Below, in pieces: positions 26,287 through 35,232 of a stretch of 64,000 bases of DNA. How positions within the stretch are numbered: the stretch's first letter is position 1; every line of letters starts with the position of its first letter. The position numbers and the translations under genes are program-made. Location of the stretch: contig NZ_BCRB01000005.1 in the NCBI RefSeq assembly GCF_001552375.1, positions 17,929 to 81,928 of the forward strand, read 5' to 3'. Source of the DNA: Cellulomonas iranensis NBRC 101100 = JCM 18110 (GTDB lineage Bacteria > Actinomycetota > Actinomycetes > Actinomycetales > Cellulomonadaceae). The notes below the pieces were generated by a model. It had not been told where the DNA came from. It worked only from the letters and a program-made list of their open reading frames with translations, and searched no databases.

Positions 26287-26362
26287 CGCTGACCAGCGGA
26301 ACGACGCCCACGTAGTTGGGATCGTGACCGCGTTACGGGTTCCTGCTGACCACGCGCTGACC
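26287..26362. repeat. arm-type direct repeats inside the left end
   Basis: CGCTGACCA at 26287 and the double unit GCTGACCACGCGCTGACC at 26345-26362. The double unit recurs at 33462-33479 with one change, inside the right end. Paired short repeats inside att sites are typical of integrase arm-binding sites. Confidence 0.6.
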
Positions 26363-26587
26363 CCGGGGCGCCCGCTTCCCCTCTACCAGGCGGGCCGCGA
26401 GACGCGATGCAGCCACGGCCGGAGGGCAATGACGGGTGGGCGAGCGGCGGCGCTGCGCCACCCGGCTACCGGTTGACGACTTGAGCGCGACTAGGCGATC
26501 TTGGAGCGGTCAGCCGTGCCCCGGCACACTCAGTCCGCGCATAGCCGGGCGCGCGCACGCGAGTTGGTTCCAGACGAGCGGAAACCC

Positions 26588-29500
26588 ATGTGGATCACCA
26601 GTGAGGTGGAACTGCCGCAGGCGGTCATCGACGCGCATTCCGCGGGGCACCTGGTCTTTTTCGTTGGTGCCGGTGCATCAATGGGTCCCCCATCCAGCCT
26701 TCCATCGTTCACCGGCCTGGCTCGCGAGTTGGCGAGCATGGCGCGGATTTCTTTCGCGGACACCACAAACCTCGACACTTTCCTTGGAGAACTACCGGCC
26801 GGATTCGCCACCCACGCACATACGCGCGCTCTGATCGGCCGAGCGGGTTCGTTGCCCAACGCGACGCACACGGCGCTCGTGCGACTGGCATCTTCCACCG
26901 GGGATTTGCGCATCGTTACCACGAATTTCGACGATCACTTACTTTCCGCGGCGACCGGTGCGGGGGTGGAGGTGCGCGACACGTGGTTCGGACCCTCACT
27001 TCCCCTCGGTGACGAATTCATCGGCCTCGTCCACCTACACGGCTCGGTGCGCCGAGATCCGCGCGAGCTTGTGCTCACCGATACCGATTTTGGACGAGCG
27101 TACTTGACTCGCGGCTGGGCCACACGGTTCTTGTTGCCAATGTTCCAGGAGTACACCGTAGTATTTGTAGGATACAGCCACGACGACCCGATCATGCGCT
27201 ACCTTGCGCTCGGACTTCCGCCGCGGACGCTGCGCTTCGCCTTCACACCGCTACACCATGCGGCAGACCCAAAATGGGAGCGACTGGGCGTCGGCACGAT
27301 TGGTTATCCAGTAGTTGGCGACGATCATGCCGCGCTCGTCGCGGCACTTCAGGCGTGGGACGTACGCGCCCGGATGGGTCAGACGGACCACAGATCGCGC
27401 ATGAACGAAATAATCGACGCTGGCCCGGAGATGACTCCAGTCGATCGTGATTATCTTGCTGACCGGATCGCGACTACAGATGGCGCTCGCCACTTCGCCG
27501 CGGCGGTCGAAAACGCCATCCTCGCCCACAAGTTGGCCTGGCTTCGATGGGCAGAGGACCTCTCTGGGTTTAGGTCGATCTTCACCGGTGGGCGCGGTGG
27601 CGAAGCGGAGCCAACACTTGTCAACTGGTTCTGCAGCGTCTTCATCACATCGCCCGAACTACATGGTGCGGCCTTACAGACCGTGCAGCGCCTAGGACAA
27701 GCGTTCTCGGACGCACTCTTCCGGGATGCCTGCTGGGCAGCGGACCAGCTAGGCAAGAAGGACACCGACGCCGGGCGACGCTGGAAGATGCTTCTTGCGA
27801 GCTCCATCCACGGTCACTCGGCTCCAGTGGAAACGGACTGGTTGCTGGCATATTTCTCCGGAGATCACACGGAGCACGTCTCCGTGTTGAGATCTGCGCT
27901 GCGGCCACGCTTAGCGTTGAAGCGCCGGTGGTTCCTCAGCGATGCGGAATCAGCGACCGCACTTCCGGATGCCGAAGCCCGATGGAGCACCGCGGCGGAA
28001 ATCCTAGCCAGCCATGTTTTGAAATTTATCGAGGCTACTGAGCCTGGCGATCCCGCGCTCGAGAGCCTTCTTGAAGACGCCCTTAGCGCCGCATACGACT
28101 TGCTTGACGCATACTTTGGACCGAGGGAGTGGGACAGCCTGAGCTTCGGGCGTTCAGCAATTGAACCGCACCCACAGGACGAGTTCCGCGACCCTGTCGA
28201 CGCCGTGATTGACGGACTGCGAGCATACGGCGAGAAGGCACTGCCCGTCCTCGCCGACTTGCCCGAGCGGTGGTGGTCACTCGGTCGGGAGCTCTTCCAG
28301 CGTCTCGCACTCCACCTCCTGGCCCGAGACCAGTCTCGCGCCCCCGATGAGAAGATTTCCTGGTTGCTGGACAGGTCGCTGATCTACAAGATCGGCTTGA
28401 AGCATGAGGTATACCAAGTAATGCAGGCCGCCATCCCGTCGGCCTCTGCCTCAGCCCGCGATCGACTCCTGGCAGCCGTCCTTGCGGGCCCGTCGGCGTC
28501 CGAGGACATACCCGATCTCGACCGCTACGTCGCGTACGCGAAGTATAACGCCCTAGTCTGGCTCACCGGCGTCGCGCCGGAATGGCGGGATGCGGCCAGC
28601 GAGCTTGAGGCCACGCAAGAGGCAAACCCTGATTTTGCGCCTCGAGAGCATCCGGACTTCGACCGCTGGATGTCAAGCGGAACCTGGGGTGGGAAGTTCC
28701 CCATGGAGCCGGACGACTTTGTGCAGTCGTTCGAGAATGACCCGGCACATGCACTCGAAGACCTCGTTGGCCGCGAATACTCGGAGAGAGCCTTTGATCA
28801 GCCGAGATGGGAGGACGCTCTTTCTCTCATCAGCCGGGTAGCAGAGGCCCGTCCCGATGTGGGCGAACAGATGTGGCGTCTGATCGCTGAGCGGGCCGAT
28901 AAGCAAGCGCCTGACATTCGGCGAGCCCTGGCCGGGGGCTGGGCAAAAGCGGACTTGGCTACCTACGCCGAACCGGCGGTGGCGCGAGTATCGCAGCTTG
29001 TAGGAGATGTAGATTCCGCACGCACGATCAGCCGGTTCCTCCTCGAGCAGGTGCGATCGCAGGCCGATGCCGATGAGACACCCGCGCTCGCCGCGATGCG
29101 CGACATCGCGCTCGCGCTGTGGCATGAGCACAGCACGTCCTTCACCCACGCGCAGGATCTTGATCCCGTCTCTTTTGCGCCCCTATACCTTAACTCGTGG
29201 CCGGGGGAACTCGCGCAGTATTGGATAGGCGAGATCGACCGCCGTTGGCGGCACAACCGAGACGATTGGTCGGGCCTCAACGAACAGGAACGCGCCGCTC
29301 TTGGGCTTTTGCTTGAAGGGACCGACGATGCACTCGACGCCACGCAACCGGCCGTTGCGAGCGGGCTCTTTTTCCTGTTCGCCGCCGACCCTGATTTCGC
29401 AATCGAACGCGTCATCCCCTTGTTCTTGGAAGACGCAACGGCGAGGCGCGCTTGGTCTCCGTATCTACACCACCCTCGATACAACGATAAGTTGCTGGGC

Positions 29501-30127
29501 GCCGGGCTGCTCGAGGGCGTGATTGCGGAATGGGATCGCCTTGGGGATCTTGACGACCGATTGCGAGATCAGTTCCTCGAGCTTGTCGCATCGATAGTCG
29601 CCGTCGCCGGGATCAGCGTCGAAGAGCGACAGGCCCTCCTAGACGGCAGCGTCCTGGCCAACGACGGCGCACACGCCGCAGACTTCGCGGAAGCAGCTGT
29701 TCGCCTGCTGCAGTCCGACCGCTTCGACGGAGCAGCAGTATGGGAACGTTGGCTCGGTGATCACGTGAGGGCCCGCCTCGCCGGGATTCCGCGAACAGCA
29801 GAACTGGAGGAACTCGCTCGTTGGGCTGACGCATTGCCGCATCTAGGGTCGGCAATACCGGAAGCGTCAGGCATGCTGGGTGGACGGGGAATTGGCTTGG
29901 GCGACCGGTTCTTCGATCCCGACTTTCCCGATGGGGTGCTGCTCGAGCACGGACCGACCCTCGTCGAGCACTACGTTGAACGAATCCGGAACTCTTCACC
30001 CACCGGCCATCTCGTTCCCCATCAGGTGCGGGATCTGATCGGCAATATGCGAGAAGTGCTCGGAAACGCCGCGGTCCAGCCCCTCGTCGCCGCGGCGACC
30101 GAGAGCGGGTTCGACAAGGACTACTGA
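26588..30127 (+). CDS. SIR2-domain defence protein with a long helical C-terminus (DSR-type)
   Basis: 1179 residues, using ATG 26588 (a TTG at 26501 is less likely). Residues ~10-290 are a SIR2-like NAD-binding domain: FFVGAGAS (24-31), TTNFD (111-115), HLHG (149-152) with the catalytic-type His, and GYSHDD (195-200). The remaining ~880 residues are mainly helical, with no transmembrane segment; the later part may match DUF4020, which often accompanies SIR2_2. This is the architecture of defence-associated sirtuins, which deplete NAD+ when phage is sensed. Base composition is visibly more A/T-rich than the flanks, showing recent transfer. It is the first and main cargo gene inside the tRNA-bounded island. 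NADase activity and phage defence are inferred. Confidence 0.85.
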   Translation: MWITSEVELPQAVIDAHSAGHLVFFVGAGASMGPPSSLPSFTGLARELASMARISFADTTNLDTFLGELPAGFATHAHTRALIGRAGSLPNATHTALVRLASSTGDLRIVTTNFDDHLLSAATGAGVEVRDTWFGPSLPLGDEFIGLVHLHGSVRRDPRELVLTDTDFGRAYLTRGWATRFLLPMFQEYTVVFVGYSHDDPIMRYLALGLPPRTLRFAFTPLHHAADPKWERLGVGTIGYPVVGDDHAALVAALQAWDVRARMGQTDHRSRMNEIIDAGPEMTPVDRDYLADRIATTDGARHFAAAVENAILAHKLAWLRWAEDLSGFRSIFTGGRGGEAEPTLVNWFCSVFITSPELHGAALQTVQRLGQAFSDALFRDACWAADQLGKKDTDAGRRWKMLLASSIHGHSAPVETDWLLAYFSGDHTEHVSVLRSALRPRLALKRRWFLSDAESATALPDAEARWSTAAEILASHVLKFIEATEPGDPALESLLEDALSAAYDLLDAYFGPREWDSLSFGRSAIEPHPQDEFRDPVDAVIDGLRAYGEKALPVLADLPERWWSLGRELFQRLALHLLARDQSRAPDEKISWLLDRSLIYKIGLKHEVYQVMQAAIPSASASARDRLLAAVLAGPSASEDIPDLDRYVAYAKYNALVWLTGVAPEWRDAASELEATQEANPDFAPREHPDFDRWMSSGTWGGKFPMEPDDFVQSFENDPAHALEDLVGREYSERAFDQPRWEDALSLISRVAEARPDVGEQMWRLIAERADKQAPDIRRALAGGWAKADLATYAEPAVARVSQLVGDVDSARTISRFLLEQVRSQADADETPALAAMRDIALALWHEHSTSFTHAQDLDPVSFAPLYLNSWPGELAQYWIGEIDRRWRHNRDDWSGLNEQERAALGLLLEGTDDALDATQPAVASGLFFLFAADPDFAIERVIPLFLEDATARRAWSPYLHHPRYNDKLLGAGLLEGVIAEWDRLGDLDDRLRDQFLELVASIVAVAGISVEERQALLDGSVLANDGAHAADFAEAAVRLLQSDRFDGAAVWERWLGDHVRARLAGIPRTAELEELARWADALPHLGSAIPEASGMLGGRGIGLGDRFFDPDFPDGVLLEHGPTLVEHYVERIRNSSPTGHLVPHQVRDLIGNMREVLGNAAVQPLVAAATESGFDKDY

Positions 30128-30469
30128 CCAAGGGGCACGTTCGTCGTCCTCTGGCACGGTGCGGACGTACGAGGTGGGCAACCGATTGAAACGAGCGGGG
30201 TACCCATGCAACCGGTGTCGCTTGCCCAGCTTCTGAGGAGTCGTGGTCATCCGGGGCATCTTCTACTCAGGGGATCGAGGTTGCGCCGCAGACCCTCGGA
30301 GCGCCCCGGCACCACCAACAGCGCATCGATGCAAGAAGAGTCAGGGTCCGTTATCGGCTCTGGAGGTGCCGAGGAGGGCGTCGCACGGTCAACAAGGTGG
30401 CACCGCGGCATCAGGCCGTCCGCCGCGGGCCGATCTTGAGACTCAGTGCCTTGCCGCCGATAGATAGGC
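30128..30469. other. 342-bp gap with no supported gene
   Basis: Short open frames are present (for example from ATG 30206, 77 codons) but none has a ribosome site, protein-like composition or known motif. No hairpin or repeat stands out. Confidence 0.5.
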
Positions 30470-31354
30470 ATGACGACCACGTCCGGCAGGGACGCCGTCA
30501 ACGCGGCCAAGGTGATGCGTCTGCGCTACGCGGGCACCTGCGCAGGGTGCGGCGCAGAACTCGAGTCCGGAACCCGCGCGGCGTACTGCAAGGCCACGAA
30601 GACCGTCCGCTGTCTCGCATGCACTGAGCCGGACGAACCAGTGCCTTCGGTGGCGCAGCCTGTGGACTCGACGCCGGCACCCACCCTGGCTGACATCGAG
30701 ACGGGGACAGCGGGCTCCTCCGCCCGACGCGAGTACGAACGTCGGTCCGCCAAGCGCGAGGCTCGCATCCGCGAGGCGCACCCTCGGCTTGGTGGCCTCA
30801 TCCTCGCGCTCTCCGAGGAGCCTCAGAGCACGACAGCCTGGGCCCGCGGCGCCCGCGGCGAGGAGCTGCTGGGCGCGCGGCTGGCCGATCTGACGGGGAA
30901 CGGCGTCCGTCTTCTCCACGACCGACGCATCCCGGGGACGAGGGCAAACATCGACCACATCGCCGTGGGCCCCACAGGCGCTCACGTCATTGACGCCAAG
31001 CGCTACAAGGGCCGGCCGTCACTTCGCGTCGAGGGTGGGCTGCTCCGGCCGCGCGTGGAGAAGCTCCTCGTCGGCTCCCGCGACTGCACCCGCTTGGTCG
31101 AAGGCGTCCAGGAGCAGGTCGGTCTCGTCCGGTCCGCGCTCGACGCAGCGTCGCTCACGGACGTGCCCGCACACGGTGCGCTGTGCTTCATCGAGGCCGA
31201 CTGGCCCCTCATCGGTGGATCGTTCGTCATCGCCGACGTCGCCGTCGTGTGGCCCAACAAGCTCGCCGAGCGACTCGTTGCACCGGGCCCGATGAGCGAG
31301 GCGGAGGTCGAGAGAACCCACCGTGCGCTGGGAAGGGCATTTCCGGCCGCATGA
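30470..31354 (+). CDS. NERD-domain protein with N-terminal zinc-ribbon-like segment
   Basis: 294 residues. The first ~60 carry CAGCGAELESGTRAAYC and CLAC, which look like a Zn ribbon. The NERD (nuclease-related) domain lies at about 120-230: WARGARGEELLGARL, then NIDHIAVGPTGAHVIDAKRYKG, giving the D...DxK set of the restriction-endonuclease-like fold. NERD proteins are suspected nucleases in DNA processing or defence. Inside the island it follows the sirtuin by 342 bp and may or may not be co-transcribed. It converges on the ATP-grasp gene. Confidence 0.8.
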   Translation: MTTTSGRDAVNAAKVMRLRYAGTCAGCGAELESGTRAAYCKATKTVRCLACTEPDEPVPSVAQPVDSTPAPTLADIETGTAGSSARREYERRSAKREARIREAHPRLGGLILALSEEPQSTTAWARGARGEELLGARLADLTGNGVRLLHDRRIPGTRANIDHIAVGPTGAHVIDAKRYKGRPSLRVEGGLLRPRVEKLLVGSRDCTRLVEGVQEQVGLVRSALDAASLTDVPAHGALCFIEADWPLIGGSFVIADVAVVWPNKLAERLVAPGPMSEAEVERTHRALGRAFPAA

Positions 31355-31385
31355 GCCGAGCGAGGCTCGTGCTACGACCGCTTCT

Positions 31386-32168
31386 CTAGCAGCCGCGGCG
31401 AACGAGTTCCGTCCACCGCGCGTGTAGAACGTCGAAGTAGGGACCGGCATCGAGCCCGTGATGGCCGAGAGAGAACCCGTCGTTCGCTTCGATCAGGACC
31501 ACTCGGTCGGGTGCGACGACGCCGACGTCGAGCGCACAGCCGGCCGGAAGGTGCCCGCGCACCTCGTCGACGACTACCTGCACCCCACTGAGGCCGGGAG
31601 CTTTACTCGGGTCGCCGTCGTAGTGCCGGACCCCGAGGATCTCTCCGTGCCGAAGGAAGACCCTGTGCTCGCTGACGATCTCGATCACGTCGGAGCACCA
31701 GACTGGGGTGGCTGAGCTGCTGACAGGCAGCGCCCGAAGGTCCAGCGGTTGTGCAACCACGCGCCCGGCGAACCGCTTGGCGACGCCTCGGGGCTTGATG
31801 AAGACGGGCTCGCCCCGGTGCTCGAGCCCGGCGGCGACCGCGCCGAGTGTGCTCGGCCAGATCGCTCTACCGAGGGCCGTGACGGGAGCGTCGAGGTAGT
31901 CAAGCGGCTCGGGCATCGCCAGGCCGTTTCGATGCAACGCCGCCCTGATGAACGGCAACCCCCCAACGACCAGTCCCGAGCCTTCGACGGGCGCACGCCC
32001 ACGCACGACCTGCCGAAGAAGCGTCTGGCGAGGCTCGAGGCCTCGCGCCATCAGGGCGTCCTCCAGACCGACGAGGTCCTCCTCAAGCCGATTCGGGGCC
32101 GTGAGCTCGAGGACTGCGTGCGCCGCAGCATCCAGCGACGTCGAACGCTCTGCCGTGGCCTCCAGCAC
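31386..32168 (-). CDS. ATP-grasp-domain protein (DUF4343-like)
   Basis: 260 residues from GTG 32168. An ATP-grasp C-terminal core is suggested by GEPVFIKPRGVAKRFAG (Lys-containing ATP-binding strand), VSEHRVFLRHGEILGVRHY, and VLIEANDGFSLGHHG, where the Glu and Asn bind Mg. This matches the small ATP-grasp proteins often found alone in genomic islands; they probably ligate a carboxylate to an amine, with substrates unknown. The strand is opposite to the sirtuin and NERD genes. Confidence 0.72.
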   Translation of the reverse strand: MLEATAERSTSLDAAAHAVLELTAPNRLEEDLVGLEDALMARGLEPRQTLLRQVVRGRAPVEGSGLVVGGLPFIRAALHRNGLAMPEPLDYLDAPVTALGRAIWPSTLGAVAAGLEHRGEPVFIKPRGVAKRFAGRVVAQPLDLRALPVSSSATPVWCSDVIEIVSEHRVFLRHGEILGVRHYDGDPSKAPGLSGVQVVVDEVRGHLPAGCALDVGVVAPDRVVLIEANDGFSLGHHGLDAGPYFDVLHARWTELVRRGC

Positions 32169-32395
32169 GCCCGGAACTTAGCGTCCCGCCGGCCTCCAAG
32201 TGAGTCCGGGTGCCCGTGCGCGCTGAAGCTGTTGTCCGCCGCCGACTGTCACCCGCCCCGCGACCAGCGAGATCGCACGTTGGTAGGCCGGCTGGCACAC
32301 CTCTCCCGGAAAACTGTCGCGGCGGCAGGCATCTTCTCCTCCCTGCCGCACACCTGCACGTAGCGACGGGTTCGCGAAGGGAGGTGATGCGCGTG

Positions 32396-32827
32396 ATGTC
32401 GATGGCAACGGCGACCAGGCACCGGGCCCTCCTTGTCATGCACGCGCTCGCGGATTGGGGCGCCCCGGAGATTGCGGACTACGACGTGTTCCTCGAGAAC
32501 TTGTCTCGGGATCTGCATCACGAGAGAGAACTCCGCCTGTGGGAAGCCCTCGCGTGCAGCTACTCAGTGGTATGCACCTCACACGAGTTGAGTACCGAAC
32601 AGAAGCGCAGTCTCCTGCGACTACTACTCGCCGCGACCTTCGGACGAGCAGAGCACACAGCCGCGGAAGCACTCGGGGCAGAGGTGGCCGCGCGGGCGAT
32701 TGATCACTTCGGCGACTGTCTGAGGCTCGCCCGCGGTGAAGTGGTGATCGGCGAGGGAGTGCTTCGGGGGCTCGTGTCGCGAGACAGCGAGGCGCCCGAC
32801 CAAGCGGACGGCCAGCTCGGCGACTAG
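32396..32827 (+). CDS. hypothetical protein, island cargo
   Basis: 143 residues from ATG 32396 (GTG 32393 or ATG 32387 are alternatives; AAGGGAGG at 32377 best fits the later starts). It is soluble and mostly helical, with ADWGAPEIADYDVFLENLSRD near the start and GEVVIGEGVLRGLVSRD near the end. No family recognised. It is divergent from the ATP-grasp gene across a 227-bp gap and convergent with the next gene. Confidence 0.6.
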   Translation: MSMATATRHRALLVMHALADWGAPEIADYDVFLENLSRDLHHERELRLWEALACSYSVVCTSHELSTEQKRSLLRLLLAATFGRAEHTAAEALGAEVAARAIDHFGDCLRLARGEVVIGEGVLRGLVSRDSEAPDQADGQLGD

Positions 32828-32839
32828 CACCTCGCTTCC

Positions 32840-32870
32840 CCCTGCCTCATTCCTCACTCACGGGGCAGGG
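32840..32870. terminator. hairpin between convergent cargo genes
   Basis: CCCTGCC and GGCAGGG pair around 17 bases at the junction of two convergent genes; it overlaps the last codons of the minus-strand gene. Confidence 0.4.
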
Positions 32871-33354
32871 ACAAGCGGGCTCGAAGCGCAGAAAGGAAGT
32901 CGTCGTATGCGGCCTGCCAACGAGCCTCTGCGGCCTCCTGCCGCCCTGGGTCACTGACTGGGGCGGGTGGCGACAAGAGAGCACCGGCGAGTCGGGCAAG
33001 ATCGGGGGCAAGGAGCTCTATCCGCACGCGCTCAACGAGGGCGCGTGCCCGCTCCTCCTCTCGCCGGGCGATGGACTCAACCCTTCTATCCCACGAAATC
33101 GCGGCCGCCTCCGTGTGACCCGCCTCGCGAGACGCCCTCCAGTTCTCGATCCAGTCCAGGGTGTCGGCAGCGTGACGGCGATACTCGGCAACCGCCCCGA
33201 GGTACGCGTTCGCGGTGTCAAGGAGGCGATGCTGGAGGGCCTCTCCTCGGCGTCGCGCGGCGTCCACGCGCGCGAGCTGCATACCGACGAGGTACGTGAC
33301 GCCGCCGCCGACGACCACACCAAGCAGCGACGCCAGCAGCGTTCCCCAATCCAT
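32854..33354 (-). CDS. small membrane-anchored coiled-coil protein
   Basis: 166 residues from ATG 33354. An N-terminal transmembrane helix (MDWGTLLASLLGVVVGGGVT) is followed by a charged, Ala/Arg/Glu-rich helical region with likely coiled coil (RREEERARALVERVR). Such one-helix proteins are common island cargo and have no assigned role. It is the last gene before the right attachment site; the remaining 197 bp to the att site hold only the arm repeats. Confidence 0.6.
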   Translation of the reverse strand: MDWGTLLASLLGVVVGGGVTYLVGMQLARVDAARRRGEALQHRLLDTANAYLGAVAEYRRHAADTLDWIENWRASREAGHTEAAAISWDRRVESIARREEERARALVERVRIELLAPDLARLAGALLSPPAPVSDPGRQEAAEARWQAAYDDFLSALRARLSLPRE

Positions 33355-33460
33355 GTCAACACCGTAGGGCCTCAGCACTTGGGAGCCTCGGTCGCTCGGC
33401 TCCGCCGTCCGCCAGGGTTCGTCCACGTCGTTGACAGGTCGTCCACTCCCTGAGACCAGT

Positions 33461-33480
33461 CGCTGACCACACGCTGACCA
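33461..33480. repeat. arm-type direct repeats inside the right end
   Basis: CGCTGACCACACGCTGACCA: two CGCTGACCA units 11 bp apart. Its core matches 26345-26362 at 17 of 18 positions, in the same orientation. Confidence 0.6.
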
Positions 33481-33551
33481 ATGGCGGACAAATCGAACCC
33501 GTCCACCGCAGTCGGGGCGCCGACACCGCCTCTGGCCTGCGTAACACCTCG

Positions 33552-33593
33552 GTGCGCCTGGGCAGATTCGAACTGCCGACACCCGCTTTAGGA
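33552..33593. repeat. right attachment site within tRNA-Arg
   Basis: The 3' part of the intact tRNA gene, repeated at 26221-26262 with two mismatches. This end keeps a working tRNA, as expected for an insertion that regenerates its target. Confidence 0.85.
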
Positions 33594-33625
33594 GAGCGGT
33601 GCTCTATCCCCTGAGCTACAGGCGC
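33553..33625 (-). tRNA. tRNA-Arg (anticodon CCU)
   Basis: A 73-nt cloverleaf reads on the minus strand: acceptor GCGCCTG/CAGGCGC, D stem GCTC/GAGC, anticodon stem CCGCT/AGCGG with loop CTCCTAA (anticodon CCT), T stem GGCAG/CTGCC with TTCGAAT, discriminator A. The CCA end is not encoded. It is the insertion target of the island on its left, and its seven 5' bases recur at 42181. Confidence 0.95.
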
Positions 33626-34013
33626 GCGGGGCCTGCGAGAAACGTGGTCGGAAACCCGGCGAGGATCGCGACCGGCACGTCTGGGAGTGTTCTCGATGGA
33701 CCCGTGCTGCGCCGGTCGGGCCGTGCGGTCCGATCGGCGCGGGTTCAGCCTACCGGTGCACGGCTCCGGGATGCGCCGATAGCCCCTCGAGGGGGCTGGT
33801 GTCGGACGGTGTGGTTCGGGGGTGTCAGGCGGCGGGCGTTAGCGCCTGGTCGCGTTGACGCCGGCGGTGATGCCAGTCAGCGACGGCGTTGTGCGTGACC
33901 GCGAAGGACAGCATGACGAGCGCTTGGCGTTCGGCTGTGAGGGCGACCATGCGTCCTCGGTAGAGCCAGTCGTCGAGCTGGGAGTGGGATGACTCGGCGT
34001 CGTTGCGCCACCC
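33619..34013. repeat. 395-bp imperfect direct repeat, copy 1
   Basis: Aligns end to end with 42181-42575 (also 395 bp), about four-fifths identical by eye; the block around CCGATCGGCGCGGGTTCAGC is nearly perfect. It starts with the last bases of the tRNA gene and stops exactly at the IS3 left end, which cuts it. Confidence 0.85.
33825..34013 (-). pseudogene. C-terminal remnant of a transposase-like gene, cut by the IS3 element
   Basis: 63 codons read to a TGA at 33825: WRNDAESSHSQLDDWLYRGR, then MVALTAERQALVMLSFAVTH and a basic tail. The pattern (R-N-D-AES, then a helical AVTHNAVADWH) resembles the C-terminus of actinobacterial DDE transposase-like proteins; the exact family is uncertain. 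The 5' part is missing because the IS3 element begins at 34014. A related copy lies at 42436-42640. Confidence 0.55.
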
Positions 34014-34083
34014 GGGGACTGCCCCCGGTTCGGTTGACTCCTGGCCTGCGAGGGACGTGTTCCTCGCTGGAAGGATCAGCATC

Positions 34084-34383
34084 GTGCCTGTCGCATACCC
34101 GCCGGAGTTCCGGCGAGACGTGATCGCTGTCGCCCGGCGCGGCGAGCAGTCCCGGGCGCAGGTCGCCCGCAGCTTCGGGATCTCCGAGTCCTGCCTGGCG
34201 CGCTGGTTGGCGATCGCCGACCGGGAAGACGCCCGTGCCTCAGGCCGCCGCGAGCCCGACCCGGTGCCCGGCGGCGAGGACGAGGTCCGCGAGTTGCGTC
34301 GCCGGCTCAAGCAGGTCGAGCAGGAGAACGAGATCCTACGCCGTGCAACGGCCTACTTCGCCCGCGACATCATCCCAAAATGA
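34084..34383 (+). CDS. IS3-family transposase OrfA
   Basis: 99 residues, GTG 34084 with GGAAGGA nine bases upstream. It has the helix-turn-helix YPPEFRRDVIAVARRGEQSR and a leucine-zipper-like coil, EVRELRRRLKQVEQENEIL, ending in RRATAYFARDIIPK as in IS3 OrfA proteins. The stop overlaps orfB's ATG within AAAATGATG, a possible -1 slippage site. Confidence 0.88.
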   Translation: MPVAYPPEFRRDVIAVARRGEQSRAQVARSFGISESCLARWLAIADREDARASGRREPDPVPGGEDEVRELRRRLKQVEQENEILRRATAYFARDIIPK

Positions 34384-35232
34384 TGTACCCGCTGGTCGGT
34401 GACCTGGCCGCGGACGGCATCCCCGTCGCGGTGACCTGCCGGGTGCTCGGGTTCTCCAAGCAGGCGTACTACGCCTGGCGTTCGCGGCCTGTGACCGACC
34501 GGGACTGGGACGACGCGCACCTGATCAACGCCGCGATCGACATCCATCACGACGACCCGGAGTTCGGGTACCGGTTCATCGCCGACGAGCTGCCCGCTCA
34601 CGGCATCCGCGCCGGGCGCAACCGGGTGCACCGCCTATGCAGCACGGCATGGCTGTTGTCAGCCCACGCCAAGAAGCGCGGGAACGCCCGGCGGCCCGGC
34701 CCGCCGGTCCACGACGACCTCGTCGAGCGGGACTTCACCGCCGAGCGGCCCAACCAGCTGTGGCTCACGGACATCACCGAGCACCCCACCGCCGAGGGCA
34801 AGCTCTACCTCTGCGCGATCAAGGACGCGTGCACCAACCGGATCGTCTGATACTCGATCGACTCCCGGATGACCTCGCAGCTGGCTGTCAACGCGCTGGC
34901 CAACGCCGTCGCGCTGCGCCGACCGGCCGGCACCGTGGTCCACCCAGTTCCGCTCCCATGCCTACGTCCACGCCCTGCGCGCCGCCGGGCTGACCGGGTC
35001 CATGGGCCGGGTTGGAGCCTGCGCCGACAACGCCGCGATGGAGTCGTTCTTCGCGCTGCTGCAGAAGACCGTCCTGAACCGCCGCCGCTCGTGGGCCACC
35101 CGCCAGGACCTGCGCCTGGCGATCGTCACCTGAATCGAGAAGACTTACCACCGCCGACGCCGCCAAGACCGCCTCGGACGCCTGACGCCCATCGAGTACG
35201 AGACACTGCTCCAAGCCGCTTACGCGGCATGA
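34380..35232 (+). pseudogene. IS3-family transposase OrfB, inactivated
   Basis: Conserved OrfB sequence begins MMYPLVGDLAADGIPV and has the first catalytic-site region NQLWLTDITEHPT. An in-frame TGA at 34848 replaces the Gly codon in RIV(G)YSIDSRM. About 14 bases are missing near 34940, where HSDRGSQF should be, removing the second catalytic Asp and shifting the frame. A further TGA at about 35132 replaces the Trp of VT(W)IEKTYHRRRRQ. The reading frame ends at 35230. Three lesions make it inactive. Confidence 0.88.
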
